Positions 19,966 to 29,682 are shown, numbered from the stretch's first letter. The stretch: 64,000 nt of DNA from Clostridium sp. Marseille-P3244 (GCF_900120155.1 NZ_LT635549.1:434001-498000); one strand, 5' to 3'. The notes: a model not told the origin generated them from the letters alone. Made by a program: numbers and translations.

Positions 19966-21488
19966 CTTCTGTCCTCCACTAATGAATTCAGTTTGTCTGC
20001 AAGTTCCCCTATCAGTCTGTCCAGCACCTCAAAGCATTCTCCGTAAGCTGTCAGCGGCTTGCCGTAAGGCTCCGGTATCTGTATGTCATCCCCCACAAAC
20101 TCGTTTAATGTATAGATGTTTCCTTTCTGCCCGTATTCAGAAAGCAGTCTGGCCTTCTGACTCTCGTCGATGGTAAGGACCAGTGTATCATCCTGAAGAT
20201 TTTCCTCGTCGAACTGGCGGGTCACATGACTTTCCAAAGTCATCTGGGCGCTCTTCATGATGGCCTCTGCCTTCTGATTCGCCGGTTCCGGAAAGAGCAC
20301 TACAGTCCCTCTGGAATCTATCACATATTCCTGTTTCAGCTCCTGTCTGCGAAGCAGCTCCGCAGCCATGGGACCTCTGGCCGTATCACTTCCACTGACA
20401 AAGGTGATCCGCCGGTACTTCTGCTCTTTAACGATCGCCGCGGCAGAGAGTCTCAGATGCCCTGCGGCTTTTTCCAGCCGGTTCATGATCGCTTTTCCCA
20501 TACCCTGCACAGCAAAAGACTCACTGTAGATCGTCTCAACATCTTCCCCGTCAAATTCCCGCAGCACCTTGTATAGGTTCCGCGCGATCGTCTTCTCATT
20601 TTCCCTTGTTCCTATATTTTTGACAATCCCATAATTATAGAAAGGAAGGGTCTCGCCTGTGGCAATGATCCCAACGGTTCGTCCTTCCCGGTGAGCCTCA
20701 TAGGAAAGCTGTCGTATGGCCAGTATCTCTTTCCGAAGATCTCCTTCTATAATAATAAGTTTTGCTCTGGGAGCATAATGTCTGTATTTCATCCCCGGAG
20801 CCTTGGGCGCTTTATCGCTCTCATCGCCAAGAAGGGTCTCATCCACGCTTACCGGTCCGATCACTTCTTCAAACATCTCTGCGGTAATGGCTCCCGGCCG
20901 CAGGATCATGGGGGGTGTTACTGTCATGTCCAGGATGGTTGATTCCAGTCCGATGTCTACTTCCCCTCCATCCAGGATCATATCGATCTTTCCGCCAAGA
21001 TCTTCCCTCACATGATCTGCCGTTGTGGGGCTGGGCCGCCCCGAGATATTCGCGCTGGGCGCGGACACAAACCCGCCTGCCGCCCGGATCAGCGCCTGCG
21101 CCACCGGATCTTCCGGCATCCGTACCGCTACCGTGTCCAGACCTCCCGTGGTGCCGTACGGCACAGCGTCACTTTTTTCAAAGATCATGGTCAGCGGTCC
21201 CGGCCAGAAATGAGCGGCCAGTATGGCCGTTTCCGCAGGAATATGAACAGCGATCTTCCTCAGGTCTTCATAATCCGCGATATGCACGATCAGTGGATTA
21301 TCTGAGGGGCGTCCCTTTGCCTCATAGGTCTTCCTGGCCGCCTCTTCCTGAAGCGCGTCCGCCCCCAGTCCGTAGACAGTTTCTGTCGGAAACGCCACCA
21401 GCTTTCCCTCTTTCAGGAGCGCTCCGGCCTCCCGGATGATTTCTTCATCTATCTGATTTTTATCGATTTTTCTTATTTTTGTCTCCAT
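19962..21488 (-). CDS. tsaC: L-threonylcarbamoyladenylate synthase fused to a dead LMW phosphatase domain
   Basis: A 508-residue fusion. Residues 1-345 are a Sua5/YwlC enzyme: [28 protein letters not shown], the [14 protein letters not shown] motif and [10 protein letters not shown]. It makes threonylcarbamoyl-AMP for the t6A37 tRNA modification. Residues about 358-508 resemble a low-molecular-weight protein phosphatase (YwlE-like) with [17 protein letters not shown] where active enzymes have VCxxNxCRSPMAE. The nucleophilic Cys is Ser, the second Cys is Ala, and the acid Asp of the DPYG motif is Glu (IPEPYG). This half is therefore probably inactive and may bind phosphoproteins or be structural. 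The gene is first in an operon with upp. Confidence 0.9.
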   Translation of the reverse strand: METKIRKIDKNQIDEEIIREAGALLKEGKLVAFPTETVYGLGADALQEEAARKTYEAKGRPSDNPLIVHIADYEDLRKIAVHIPAETAILAAHFWPGPLTMIFEKSDAVPYGTTGGLDTVAVRMPEDPVAQALIRAAGGFVSAPSANISGRPSPTTADHVREDLGGKIDMILDGGEVDIGLESTILDMTVTPPMILRPGAITAEMFEEVIGPVSVDETLLGDESDKAPKAPGMKYRHYAPRAKLIIIEGDLRKEILAIRQLSYEAHREGRTVGIIATGETLPFYNYGIVKNIGTRENEKTIARNLYKVLREFDGEDVETIYSESFAVQGMGKAIMNRLEKAAGHLRLSAAAIVKEQKYRRITFVSGSDTARGPMAAELLRRQELKQEYVIDSRGTVVLFPEPANQKAEAIMKSAQMTLESHVTRQFDEENLQDDTLVLTIDESQKARLLSEYGQKGNIYTLNEFVGDDIQIPEPYGKPLTAYGECFEVLDRLIGELADKLNSLVEDRR

Positions 21489-21529
21489 GAGTTCAATTAT
21501 ACCATTATTTGTATTAAAAAAAAACTCTT

Positions 21530-22264
21530 TTATCTTTCGTTTATATACTGCCGGATCCCGTTTGACACGGCTTCGGCCAGCTTCTTCTGATACTCTTCAT
21601 CGGTCAGATTTTCCGCCTCCTCATAATTGCTGAGAAAACCACATTCTACGATAACCACAGGGACCTCCGTCTTTTTCAGGATATAGTATGTACTGTTTGC
21701 TTTGGCCTGCTTCGTATTTTCCGGGTCAATCTCTTTTAATGCCGACTGGATGATCTCTGCCGCTTTCTTTCCCTCCTGCGAATCCGTGTAGTAAAACGTC
21801 TGTGCTCCATGCACACTTTCTTCATGATAGCTGTTCTGATGTATGCTCACAGACAGCACAGGCTTTTTACTGTTCATAATGTTGACCCTTTCTTTGAGAT
21901 CCTCCACCTGTGTTGTCCCAAGTCTTTCATCTTCTGTTCTTGTCATAAGAACAGGAATATTTTCCTGCTCCAGCAGTTCTTTAAGGATTAGAGATATCTG
22001 CAGATTTACATCTTTCTCCTCTGCCCCGTTTGTTCCGACCTTTCCTCCATCGATCCCTCCGTGGCCGGGATCCAGCAGAACAATCTGTCCATCAGCTCCG
22101 GAGTTTCCGTTTCCCTTAGAATCTCCGGCAACTCCGGCAGCTGTATCTTTAGCGTTCTGTCCTTCCTCCATTTTTTCCAGTAAAAATGTTCCCGCCGCGC
22201 GGCACGCGAGGATCAGCGCCAGAAGTCCTGCTGCCGCCACTGCTGCCCCGATCTTTTTCCTCAT
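21530..22264 (-). CDS. cwlD: N-acetylmuramoyl-L-alanine amidase, CwlD-like
   Basis: A 244-residue Amidase_3 protein with an N-terminal membrane segment. The start at 22264 has a GGAGG site; an ATG seven codons earlier does not. Zinc ligands and catalytic residues are visible: LLDPGHGGIDGG (His), a downstream Glu in KDVNLQIS, SIHQNS (His) and VIVECGFLSN (Glu). Size and form match CwlD, which with PdaA makes muramic lactam in the spore cortex; a vegetative amidase role is possible. Confidence 0.85.
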   Translation of the reverse strand: MRKKIGAAVAAAGLLALILACRAAGTFLLEKMEEGQNAKDTAAGVAGDSKGNGNSGADGQIVLLDPGHGGIDGGKVGTNGAEEKDVNLQISLILKELLEQENIPVLMTRTEDERLGTTQVEDLKERVNIMNSKKPVLSVSIHQNSYHEESVHGAQTFYYTDSQEGKKAAEIIQSALKEIDPENTKQAKANSTYYILKKTEVPVVIVECGFLSNYEEAENLTDEEYQKKLAEAVSNGIRQYINER

Positions 22265-22343
22265 AAAAATATCCTCCTTCCACATCTGATTATATGCAAA
22301 AAGAGGATATTTCTTTCAGTTTTCTACAGTCCGATCCAACGGA

Positions 22344-24377
22344 TCAGTTTACATATTGAAGGATCAGATCCCAGACACCGGAACCTTCCATTCCAAGGCA
22401 CCACTCAGCAACGCCTGCCAGGTTGTTGGCCTTGATCACTTTCAGCTTCTCTTCCAGTGACTGGCTGTCCTCCAGCCAGATTTTATATGTTCCCCCGTCG
22501 GCCTCCCATTCAGCATAATTCTGCTTTGTCGTGTCATCCCACTGTGCCTGAACTCCTAAGGAGGACAGCAGATCCGCTGCCTCTGTCATGCCATAGGCCC
22601 AGCTTGAAACATTATTGGGATAGGACGCCGCTTCCGTGCCCTCCTGCTCAGCCAGTTCAGCCTCTGTCTTCGGCGTCTCAAACCATAACCGCGTAAAGAA
22701 CGGAACTCCGGCAATCAGCTTGTCCGCGGAAACAGAATCTAACGCGTCCGCGATCCCGTTTTCCAGGTAACCGATAGAGGCCACCGAACCCGCTTCATAG
22801 GAACCGTCCGTGTGTTCATCATATCCCATGATCACCACATAATCTGCCACATTCCCCTGTTCCTCAATGTCGTAATGCTCGTTATATGGCTGGGGCACAT
22901 AATTATCTACCGAGAACACGAGCCCGTTCTGCCTGCATTTCACCGACAGCTCCCGGACAAACTGGATATAATGTTCCCCGCAGTCCGTGGACACCAGCTC
23001 AAAATCCAGATTAATGCCGTCCACTCCGGTTTCCAGTGCTCCGGCGATCACCTGATTAATCACCTTCGTACGTTTTGATGTATAGCTGAGCACCTGGTAA
23101 GTCTCGTCATAGGAGTTGATCCCTCCATGGAAATCCCGGAGTACGGCCCACACTTCCAGGTTAGACTGATGGGCATAGTTCACATAATCCGCATCCGCGA
23201 TAGAGCTTACATTGCCTTCTGTATCCGCAAGGCTGAACCATGTGGGTGCGATGGTCGTCAGGCCCTTGGTGCTGGCGATGGTCGTCAGGACATAATTGTT
23301 GGCATCTGTATTGGTCACGTTATGCCATGCCATGTTAATAGTATAGTCTTTTGTAATATTGGTGTATACCGGTTCTTCAAATTCTCTCGATGTCGTCTCC
23401 GTAGCAATATCTTTCAGACTATTGGTCTTGACATATCCGATAAACCCGTCTTCCGTCCCGACTTTCATCCAGTCATCCTCGTCTTCAAGCACTGTGACTT
23501 TATCCGACTTCTTCACTTCCGTAAGGATCGGGCTTTTAACTCCGCCCTGATAACGGACCTGGGTATCCCGTCTGAGTACCGCGGTCTCTGTCTCTCCCCA
23601 CTGGGACGTGATCACAGCTTTTGCCGGATCATCATAAACCGTGTACTCCATATTTGTATACGCCTGGATAAATGGAAGGGCAATATACGCGGTTTTGCCT
23701 TCCGTTTTGAGTATTACATAATCCTCGCTCTTCTTCTCCGATATATCTGTATATTCACTGCTGCCCACTTCTACCGAAACACTGCCTTCCGGCAGGGTAT
23801 ACAGCAGGACATTCTCGTTTGAGTCCCAGTAGAACCTTTTATTGATCCGGTCTCTTACAACAGAATATTCAATGTAATACTGTCCATCATATATCTTTCC
23901 CGGAGCCGGCGCATCTTCAGTCTGTCCGTCCTCTGCCCCGTCACTTCTTCTGACAACCTCATTGTTGATCACCACAGCGATATCGTTTTCCGCTTCCAGC
24001 TCATAATATTGTTCCAGGTCGGCTTTCTCATTTGATGAACCGTACCGCTGCCAGATCAGGAATCCTCCGGCCGCCGCTATGATCAGCACAATGAGGAGCA
24101 GCCACCGTATTACTGTATTGCGTCTCCTTCTCCGTGCTCTGCTGCTTCTTCTGGCCAGGGATTGTCTGTTCGGGTCCGAACCCCGGCCGCCCGGTCTCTT
24201 TCTGTTTGAAGCAGAGTATCTTGTTCCCGGTCTTTGCCTGCCTGTTCCATAACCGCCTTCCGGTCTCTGTCCGCTTCTGCCTTCCGGCCTCTGGGCGCTT
24301 CCGTCAGGACGCCTTCTGCGCGTTCCGGAACTTCCGGTCCGCCTGGAAACCGCGTCCCTTCTTTCTCTTTCGTCCAT
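22344..24377 (-). CDS. GH18 glycosidase with SH3b domain, membrane-anchored
   Basis: A 677-residue protein; start chosen at 24377, four bases after an AGGAGGTG site. The first 85 residues are very Arg-, Gly- and Pro-rich and cytoplasmic, ending in six arginines before a membrane segment (about 90-112). An SH3b domain follows (about 265-325: VRYQGGVKSPILTEVKKSDKVTVL). Residues about 345-677 form a glycoside hydrolase family 18 barrel with the catalytic DGINLDFE motif near 460 and YDEH and W-rich strands as in SleL/YaaH enzymes. These cut N-acetylglucosamine linkages in peptidoglycan, often spore cortex. It is 79 bp upstream of cwlD, consistent with a wall or spore role. Confidence 0.88.
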   Translation of the reverse strand: MDERERRDAVSRRTGSSGTRRRRPDGSAQRPEGRSGQRPEGGYGTGRQRPGTRYSASNRKRPGGRGSDPNRQSLARRSSRARRRRRNTVIRWLLLIVLIIAAAGGFLIWQRYGSSNEKADLEQYYELEAENDIAVVINNEVVRRSDGAEDGQTEDAPAPGKIYDGQYYIEYSVVRDRINKRFYWDSNENVLLYTLPEGSVSVEVGSSEYTDISEKKSEDYVILKTEGKTAYIALPFIQAYTNMEYTVYDDPAKAVITSQWGETETAVLRRDTQVRYQGGVKSPILTEVKKSDKVTVLEDEDDWMKVGTEDGFIGYVKTNSLKDIATETTSREFEEPVYTNITKDYTINMAWHNVTNTDANNYVLTTIASTKGLTTIAPTWFSLADTEGNVSSIADADYVNYAHQSNLEVWAVLRDFHGGINSYDETYQVLSYTSKRTKVINQVIAGALETGVDGINLDFELVSTDCGEHYIQFVRELSVKCRQNGLVFSVDNYVPQPYNEHYDIEEQGNVADYVVIMGYDEHTDGSYEAGSVASIGYLENGIADALDSVSADKLIAGVPFFTRLWFETPKTEAELAEQEGTEAASYPNNVSSWAYGMTEAADLLSSLGVQAQWDDTTKQNYAEWEADGGTYKIWLEDSQSLEEKLKVIKANNLAGVAEWCLGMEGSGVWDLILQYVN

Positions 24378-24477
24378 GCCGCACCTCCTATCAGGCATTA
24401 TTATAACATATTTTTATTATACGTCATTAATAATTTGCCTGTTTCTCGATTTTTTAAGCGGCATCAGGAAAATACAG

Positions 24478-24732
24478 TTATAATTTCAGTCCGGCTTTCG
24501 AAAGGGGCATCTCTTCCTGCCTGCATTCATTGATATCAGTAAATGTGAGCGCCTCTATGTTTCCCTCCCTGCTTATAATATAGTCGCGCATATATGACCC
24601 TTCTTCTTTCATCATGCATGCTGTCACGATCTGGAGCGCGCTGGCCCGGTATCCGTCCAGAGACATATAAATACCCTTTCTTTCATAGCTCTCCAGTTCC
24701 GTAAATAAATCTCTGTAATTTTTTTCTTCCAC
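24478..24732 (-). CDS. Small hypothetical protein, 84 residues
   Basis: A short frame with a GTG start 11 bases after AGGAG. The product begins MEEKNYRDLFTELESYERKG and continues with an amphipathic ALQIVTACMMKEEGSYMRDYI and an acidic end. It is soluble, with two Cys. I recognise no family. The composition is protein-like and the frame lies upstream of the GH18 gene on the same strand. Confidence 0.5.
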   Translation of the reverse strand: MEEKNYRDLFTELESYERKGIYMSLDGYRASALQIVTACMMKEEGSYMRDYIISREGNIEALTFTDINECRQEEMPLSKAGLKL

Positions 24733-25126
24733 TCGGCGTATTACTCCTTTCCCCGCGGATCATGATAAATAGCTGTTCCCGCCGCATACCATAAGGAAAC
24801 CTTCGTGACATACTTCGGACCTGTGGCGGGACAAAAGGCAGCAAATCCGCGGCGGATTCTTTCTATCGGGTTTCTATAAAAAATATCTTTCCTCCCTTCT
24901 CTCTTTGATTTATTTATCAGTGGATACTGTCTTTTGTAAGTGCCATTATATGGATACGCCGGAGTCTTTGCAATGTGTTTTTTGTTCATAAAGGCTGTAG
25001 ATTTGTTGATAAGTTATCCCGTTTTTCTTTACATCCAATTATTTTTTGTTTATACTAATGTTGAGAATGTGTATCTAATTTTAAATGATACGCATATTAT
25101 CTTATAGAGTATAAGGATGTGATTAT
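24733..25126. other. Intergenic region upstream of mecA
   Basis: 394 bp, A/T-rich toward mecA. An 82-codon frame on the minus strand lacks a ribosome binding site and looks spurious. No clear consensus promoter or terminator seen. Confidence 0.5.
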
Positions 25127-25843
25127 ATGAAGATTGAGAAACTCAATGAAAATCAGATTCGTTGTACGTTGACACATGCCGATCTGGCAGCCCGCCATCT
25201 GAAACTGAGCGAGCTGGCTTATGGCACTGAGAAAGCAAAATCTTTATTTCGTGATATGATGCAGCAGGCTTCTTTTGATTTCGGATTTGAAGCGGAAAAT
25301 ATTCCTCTGATGATCGAGGCTATCCCCTCTTCCGCGGATTCTATCGTCCTTATCATAACAAAAGTCGAAGATCCGGAAGAGCTGGATACACGGTTTTCAA
25401 AATTCACTCCCGAAAATGATACAGAGCCCGTTAATATGGACTCTGTAGAGAAACTCCAGGGAGCGGATGAATTCCTGAATCTGTTAAATAAGGTAAAAGA
25501 AGCAGCGGCAGGTACCAATACAGCCGGAAAAGAGACCGCCGCGCCCGAGTTTACTGTCCGCCTTTTCTCTTTTGAGACACTGGACAGCGTGATCAGAGCC
25601 GCGCGGCTTCTGTCCCCGGTCTACAGAGGGGCGAATACATTATATAAAGACGAAGGAAACAGTATGTTTCTTCTGGCACTGGCGCCCTCTGCTCACTCCG
25701 CCAACGAATTCAACAAGATCTGCAATATGCTTTCTGAATATGCCTCACCTGAAAAGGCAGATCCGGCTGTCCTTGCTTATCTCGAAGAGCACTTAAGGAT
25801 CATTATTTCAGCGGATGCCATACAGAAGTTGTCTGTACTTTAA
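25127..25843 (+). CDS. mecA: Adaptor protein MecA
   Basis: A 238-residue MecA-family adaptor. The N-terminal target-binding part MKIEKLNENQIRCTLTHADLAAR is characteristic, and the C-terminal ClpC-binding part contains FSFETLDSVIRAARLL and LYKDEGNSMFLLALAP. MecA brings substrates to ClpCP and activates ClpC assembly. Length is normal. The gene stands alone, with an AAGGATG site at its start and a strong bidirectional terminator after it. Confidence 0.93.
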   Translation: MKIEKLNENQIRCTLTHADLAARHLKLSELAYGTEKAKSLFRDMMQQASFDFGFEAENIPLMIEAIPSSADSIVLIITKVEDPEELDTRFSKFTPENDTEPVNMDSVEKLQGADEFLNLLNKVKEAAAGTNTAGKETAAPEFTVRLFSFETLDSVIRAARLLSPVYRGANTLYKDEGNSMFLLALAPSAHSANEFNKICNMLSEYASPEKADPAVLAYLEEHLRIIISADAIQKLSVL

Positions 25844-25893
25844 TATGTCTGCATGATTTCATCTTAATTGAAGATATACGTGTCCGTACACGC

Positions 25894-25924
25894 AAAAAGT
25901 CCCGGAAGCTCTCCGGGACTTTTT
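25894..25924. terminator. Bidirectional terminator after mecA
   Basis: Perfect arms AAAAAGTCCCGGA / TCCGGGACTTTTT around a 5-base loop. It serves mecA (+) and the converging DUF1858 gene (-). Confidence 0.9.
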
Positions 25925-25952
25925 ATATTTCTCCAAAAACTTACAGCCTGTC

Positions 25953-26162
25953 TTATTTTCCTGCGGCTGTCATCGCCGCGTTAATCTTCTCTACAAGAAG
26001 AGCGCTGTCAATACCATGTACCATGGCCGCTTCTTCCAGTGTCTCCATCTGGGAAGCAGGGCACCCGAGACAGTGCATGCCGATCTCCATCAGGATCGGA
26101 GCGGATTCCGGAAAAATGTTGAGAAGTTCGCCGATTTTTGTATCTTTAGAAATCTGTGCCAT
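25953..26162 (-). CDS. DUF1858 domain protein
   Basis: A 69-residue protein covering one DUF1858 domain: [39 protein letters not shown]. The CxxC pair (CLGC) is typical and may be redox-active or bind a metal cluster. These small proteins often accompany hybrid-cluster proteins or nitroreductases, none of which is adjacent here. An AGGAGG site precedes the start. Confidence 0.88.
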   Translation of the reverse strand: MAQISKDTKIGELLNIFPESAPILMEIGMHCLGCPASQMETLEEAAMVHGIDSALLVEKINAAMTAAGK

Positions 26163-26659
26163 TTCTATTTCCTCCTTAAAATTATAAATTGATATTTCTC
26201 AGTGGATTTTATTATAATCCCTGTTGAATAAATTATCAACCGGGAAATGCTCTGCTTATCTGAATTTTCTGACAGGTTCCCTTAAATATTTTTGTTTTTT
26301 TGAATACTTAAAAGTCAAGAATCAACCCGATTTTTTTCGACAATTTTACATTTTCATAACAAATCCCCAAAACGTCCGTTCTTTTTCCGCCGGTGAATAA
26401 TTCACCAAAACCATGTGTTTTTGTGTGGATAATGTGGATAACTTTGTGGAAATCCTTACCTTTTCCACGTTTTTCATACTTTTCTATGTGGATAAGTTGA
26501 AAACTTCCTGCTTTTTTATTTCGACGCTTTTTTACAAATAAAAACATTTTTGTGCATTTTGCTTATTCATCTTCCGCTTTATGTCGAAAACGGGAATCCC
26601 GCACCTCAGAACTGAAATACAGTTTTCCCGTTTTTATCAAATTTGTATTTAAATATTTA
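26163..26659. other. A/T-rich intergenic region with DnaA boxes
   Basis: 497 bp without a convincing gene. It contains three exact DnaA-box matches, a 15-bp palindrome (GGTGAATAATTCACC, 26391-26405) and several T/A tracts. Confidence 0.6.
26424..26495 (+). promoter_or_regulatory. Cluster of DnaA-box sequences
   Basis: TGTGGATAA occurs at 26424-26432, directly again at 26433-26441, and at 26487-26495, all in one orientation. A near match (TGTGGAAA) is at 26445-26452. This equals the DnaA consensus TTATCCACA on the other strand. No replication gene is adjacent. Confidence 0.6.
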
Positions 26660-27751
26660 TCAGAGTACACGCCTTACAGCAATGATGGGCGCGTAAGTAG
26701 CGCTGCAGATCCCAATGCCGTCCGCCTCATTCATGGCATTGACAATATTTCCATCTCCCATATACAGACCCACATGTCCGTCATACAGGATCAGATCTCC
26801 CGGAAGCGCCTCTTCGTAGCTGACCGCATATCCCGAATTTACCATATCATATGTGGTCCTCGGAAGGCTTATACCAAAATGCGCGTATACCGACTGGACA
26901 AACCCGGAACAGTCCGCCCCATTCGTCAGGCTTGTCCCGCCCCAGACATAAGGATTCCCTATAAACTGACAGGCATAGTCTATAACAGCCTGCCCTGCTG
27001 CCGCCGCCTCAGCCGACGCGGTCTGGGCTTCTGCGGCGGCCCGGGCCTCCTCCTCGCGGGCTTTTTCTTCCGCGATACGCTCTTCTTCCTCTTCCTTTGT
27101 CTCCCCGTAGGAATAGGAAGTCTCACAGGTTACATAGCTGCCGGACACCCAGCCGTCAATATCTCCCACTTTCACAGGATACCAGCCGTCTACCGGATCA
27201 CCGGTCATTTCATACTGCTCATCCATCTCGATCTGCGTCAGGATGTCGGCATCCGTCCCCTGCCCGTCCCGTACATTGAGAACATAGGCAGTGACTGTAA
27301 CTGTATTATTTTCATACTCCCGGGCACAGGCCTTAGCTTCTTCGCCCGTAATAAGGGCTTCGGAAGGTACGTACCCCTCCGCAGCACCTGACCGGATCTT
27401 CGTCCAGCCATCCAGATACTCCAGCACCTGAGCCGCGGAGTCACTGTAAAGCTTCCCGATCCAGTCGCTGTTGTCATCCGGAGCACTTCTGATATAAGTA
27501 TAATCTCCTGTATCAGAAAATGCCATATTCAGATACTCTCCCTCTTCTGTTGGTACCAGATAGAGATCTATATTGTTTTTTACTTCTGTCTCATAACATT
27601 CTTCCAGCACCGATTCAATCCCTGCCGCCTGAATAAATGGCTGCTCTTCTGTATTTTCTGCTGCCATAACATTCAGCGCGCTCCCCGGGATCATGGTCAT
27701 GCCTGCCAGGACAGAAATGACCAGTTTCTGCTTAATGTGTGTTTTATCCAT
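26660..27751 (-). CDS. SH3-domain NlpC/P60 peptidoglycan endopeptidase
   Basis: A 363-residue secreted protein. It has a signal peptide ending near VMAAEN (residue 31), two SH3b repeats (about 85-135 and 145-205, the second with VLNVRDGQGTDADILTQI), an Ala/Glu-rich linker (215-245), and a C-terminal NlpC/P60 domain. The catalytic Cys is in NGADCSGFVQ, the His in LYDGHVGLYMG, and the third polar residue in the NAMNE segment. Such enzymes cut D-Glu to diamino acid bonds in cell-wall peptides. An AGGAGG site precedes the ATG. It is monocistronic. Confidence 0.92.
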   Translation of the reverse strand: MDKTHIKQKLVISVLAGMTMIPGSALNVMAAENTEEQPFIQAAGIESVLEECYETEVKNNIDLYLVPTEEGEYLNMAFSDTGDYTYIRSAPDDNSDWIGKLYSDSAAQVLEYLDGWTKIRSGAAEGYVPSEALITGEEAKACAREYENNTVTVTAYVLNVRDGQGTDADILTQIEMDEQYEMTGDPVDGWYPVKVGDIDGWVSGSYVTCETSYSYGETKEEEEERIAEEKAREEEARAAAEAQTASAEAAAAGQAVIDYACQFIGNPYVWGGTSLTNGADCSGFVQSVYAHFGISLPRTTYDMVNSGYAVSYEEALPGDLILYDGHVGLYMGDGNIVNAMNEADGIGICSATYAPIIAVRRVL

Positions 27752-28030
27752 ATAAAACCTCCTTCATCGTATGTCTTTATCTTTTGTAGGAAGTTCTAAA
27801 TGTTACACATTTGTTAAATTTGTTACGTTGGTATTATATCAATACAAATGTGTGATGTCAACTGATTTCACAATGTTTTCATCGACATTCATTGACATAC
27901 ATTGCCGAAAATCCTCTTATACAACCTTTCCGGCCGTGATTTTATTAATTATTTTGTAATATTTTAGTACAAATATTCCTTCATTATATAATTTATAAAA
28001 ATATCATTTTCTATTTTTTTAAAATAGTAG

Positions 28031-28059
28031 TTGACAAAACACAGATTAAGTATTATATT
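28031..28059 (+). promoter_or_regulatory. perR-rubrerythrin promoter
   Basis: TTGACA, 17-bp spacer, TATATT, about 70 bp upstream of the perR start. Confidence 0.8.
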
Positions 28060-28060
28060 T

Positions 28061-28097
28061 TAATTACAGTAATTGTTATTGTTATTATTTTAATAAC
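28061..28097 (+). promoter_or_regulatory. PerR/Fur-box-like operators
   Basis: Two inverted repeats directly downstream of the -10: AATTAC-A-GTAATT (28062-28074), which fits the 7-1-7 PerR layout apart from its outer pair, and GTTATTA-TTT-TAATAAC (28081-28097). Their position suits autorepression by the product of the next gene. Confidence 0.65.
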
Positions 28098-28130
28098 TGT
28101 TCTCATTTAGAAATGAAAGGGGGATTCCCG

Positions 28131-28526
28131 ATGGCATCATTAAAGTACAGCCGACAGCGAGAATGCATCCGTCATTACTTAATGGAAACGAAGGAACATC
28201 CTACTGCTGACTCGATATATATGCATGTGAAGCAGGAATTTCCCAATATCAGTCTTGGAACTGTCTACAGGAATCTGAACCTTCTCACAGATATCGGAGA
28301 AGCGGTAAAGATATCTACTCCTGACGGAGGAGACAGATTTGACGGAAGACTTGAGCCGCACAATCATTTTCTCTGTACGAAGTGCGGACGATTACTGGAT
28401 CTGGATATCGATATGCACAGCCTTGAAGAAGTCAACCGCCTTGCGGCGGAAAACTTCGATGGCGTCATCACATCCAGCACCACGCTGTTTTACGGTGAAT
28501 GCAGTGACTGCATTAAAAAGTCATAA
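28131..28526 (+). CDS. perR: Fur-family peroxide regulator, PerR-like
   Basis: A 131-residue Fur-superfamily regulator. The start at 28131 follows an AAAGGGGG site; an upstream ATG at 28113 has none. The winged helix includes [28 protein letters not shown]. Metal-sensing residues: [10 protein letters not shown] (His and structural CxxC), an Asp in RFDGRLEPH, and the second CxxC in ECSDCIKK. The operon context with two rubrerythrins and operator-like repeats supports PerR over Fur or Zur. It would derepress peroxide defence upon metal-catalysed oxidation. Confidence 0.88.
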   Translation: MASLKYSRQRECIRHYLMETKEHPTADSIYMHVKQEFPNISLGTVYRNLNLLTDIGEAVKISTPDGGDRFDGRLEPHNHFLCTKCGRLLDLDIDMHSLEEVNRLAAENFDGVITSSTTLFYGECSDCIKKS

Positions 28527-28561
28527 CAATAAAAGTTCAAAAAGAAAAGGAGAGAAACATC

Positions 28562-29104
28562 ATGAAAAAATGGGTATGTACAGTTTGCGGTTATGTTTAC
28601 GAAGGAGAAGCTGCTCCGGCAGAATGTCCGGTTTGCCACGCACCGGCTGAGAAATTTAAAGAGCAGACAGGCGACAGAGAATGGGCCGCTGAGCACGTTG
28701 TCGGTGTGGCACAGGGCGTAAGCGAGGACATCCTTGCTGATCTGAGAGCAAACTTTGAGGGCGAGTGCTCTGAAGTAGGCATGTATCTGGCTATGGCAAG
28801 AGTCGCGCACAGAGAAGGATATCCGGAAATCGGACTTTACTGGGAAAAAGCTGCTTACGAAGAGGCTGAGCACGCCGCGAAATTCGCTGAACTGCTTGGA
28901 GAGGTCGTAACAGACAGCACAAAGAAGAACCTTGAGATGCGTGTAGACGCTGAGAACGGCGCTACAGCAGGCAAATTTGACCTGGCAAAACGCGCGAAAG
29001 CCGCCAACCTTGACGCGATCCATGATACCGTTCATGAAATGGCAAGAGACGAGGCCCGTCACGGAAAAGCATTTGAGGGACTTCTCAAGAGATATTTTGG
29101 CTAA
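28562..29104 (+). CDS. Reverse rubrerythrin (N-terminal rubredoxin domain)
   Basis: A 180-residue protein with the domain order opposite to classical rubrerythrin. Residues 1-35 are rubredoxin-like (CTVCGY and CPVCHAP, the four iron ligands). Residues 45-180 are the ferritin-like four-helix bundle with the Glu and His ligands in [29 protein letters not shown] and [15 protein letters not shown]. Such proteins reduce hydrogen peroxide in strict anaerobes. It is the second gene of the perR operon, with an AAGGAG site. Confidence 0.93.
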   Translation: MKKWVCTVCGYVYEGEAAPAECPVCHAPAEKFKEQTGDREWAAEHVVGVAQGVSEDILADLRANFEGECSEVGMYLAMARVAHREGYPEIGLYWEKAAYEEAEHAAKFAELLGEVVTDSTKKNLEMRVDAENGATAGKFDLAKRAKAANLDAIHDTVHEMARDEARHGKAFEGLLKRYFG

Positions 29105-29145
29105 ACCCTGTATTTCATAATAGAATATAATCAGGAGGATACAAT

Positions 29146-29682
29146 ATGTCCAAATATACTGGAACAAAAACAGAAAAAAACCTGATGGAGGCGTTCTCCG
29201 GTGAATCACAGGCCCGCAACAAATATACTTATTATGCTTCCGCGGCCAGAAAAGCCGGTTTTGTACAGATGGCAAATATTTTTGAAGAGACCGCGAATCA
29301 GGAAAAAGAACACGCTAAAATGTGGTTCAAAGAATTCCACGGCATCGGAAACGTAGAGGAAAATCTGGCGGACGCGGCTGCCGGTGAGAACTATGAGTGG
29401 ACAGACATGTATAAGAGGATGGCTGAGGAGGCCGAAGAAGAAGGTTTCCCGGAGCTTGCCGCGAAGTTCCGCGGTGTCGCTTCAGTAGAAGCGGCTCATG
29501 AGAAACGTTATCAAAGACTCCTGGACCACTACCGCGAGGGCAAGACCTTTAAGGATGAGGCTCCCCTTGGGTGGAAATGTGGCAACTGCGGGTATATCTA
29601 CGAGGGCGACGAAGCTCCGGAAATCTGCCCGGTATGCGCTCATCCAAGAGCCTACTTTGAGAGAAAGGCTGAAAATTACTAA
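29146..29682 (+). CDS. rbr: Rubrerythrin
   Basis: A 178-residue classical rubrerythrin. The diiron bundle comes first ([47 protein letters not shown]) and the rubredoxin domain last ([10 protein letters not shown] and CPVCAHP). It reduces peroxide with electrons passed through the rubredoxin iron. Third gene of the perR operon, with GGAGG before the ATG and a long terminator after the stop. Confidence 0.95.
   Translation: MSKYTGTKTEKNLMEAFSGESQARNKYTYYASAARKAGFVQMANIFEETANQEKEHAKMWFKEFHGIGNVEENLADAAAGENYEWTDMYKRMAEEAEEEGFPELAAKFRGVASVEAAHEKRYQRLLDHYREGKTFKDEAPLGWKCGNCGYIYEGDEAPEICPVCAHPRAYFERKAENY

Larger units (their letters stand above)
27752..28130. other. Divergent control region of the NlpC/P60 and perR genes
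   Basis: 379 bp, very A/T-rich. The right half carries the perR promoter and operator-like repeats. On the left a GTTACACATTTGTTAAATTTGTTAC stretch (described in part) precedes the NlpC gene; no confident -35/-10 pair assigned there. Confidence 0.6.

Noticed and set aside
24972-24988. Shared 16-base string with 40167-40182 as a second repeat family
   Set aside because: It is T-rich and the flanks do not match, so chance similarity is likely.
24741-24989. 82-codon frame on the minus strand upstream of mecA
   Set aside because: No ribosome binding site, irregular composition and no recognisable family.
26308-26547. 79-codon frame across the DnaA-box region
   Set aside because: Translation of A/T-rich regulatory sequence without a ribosome binding site; its low-complexity Lys-rich start fits a chance frame.
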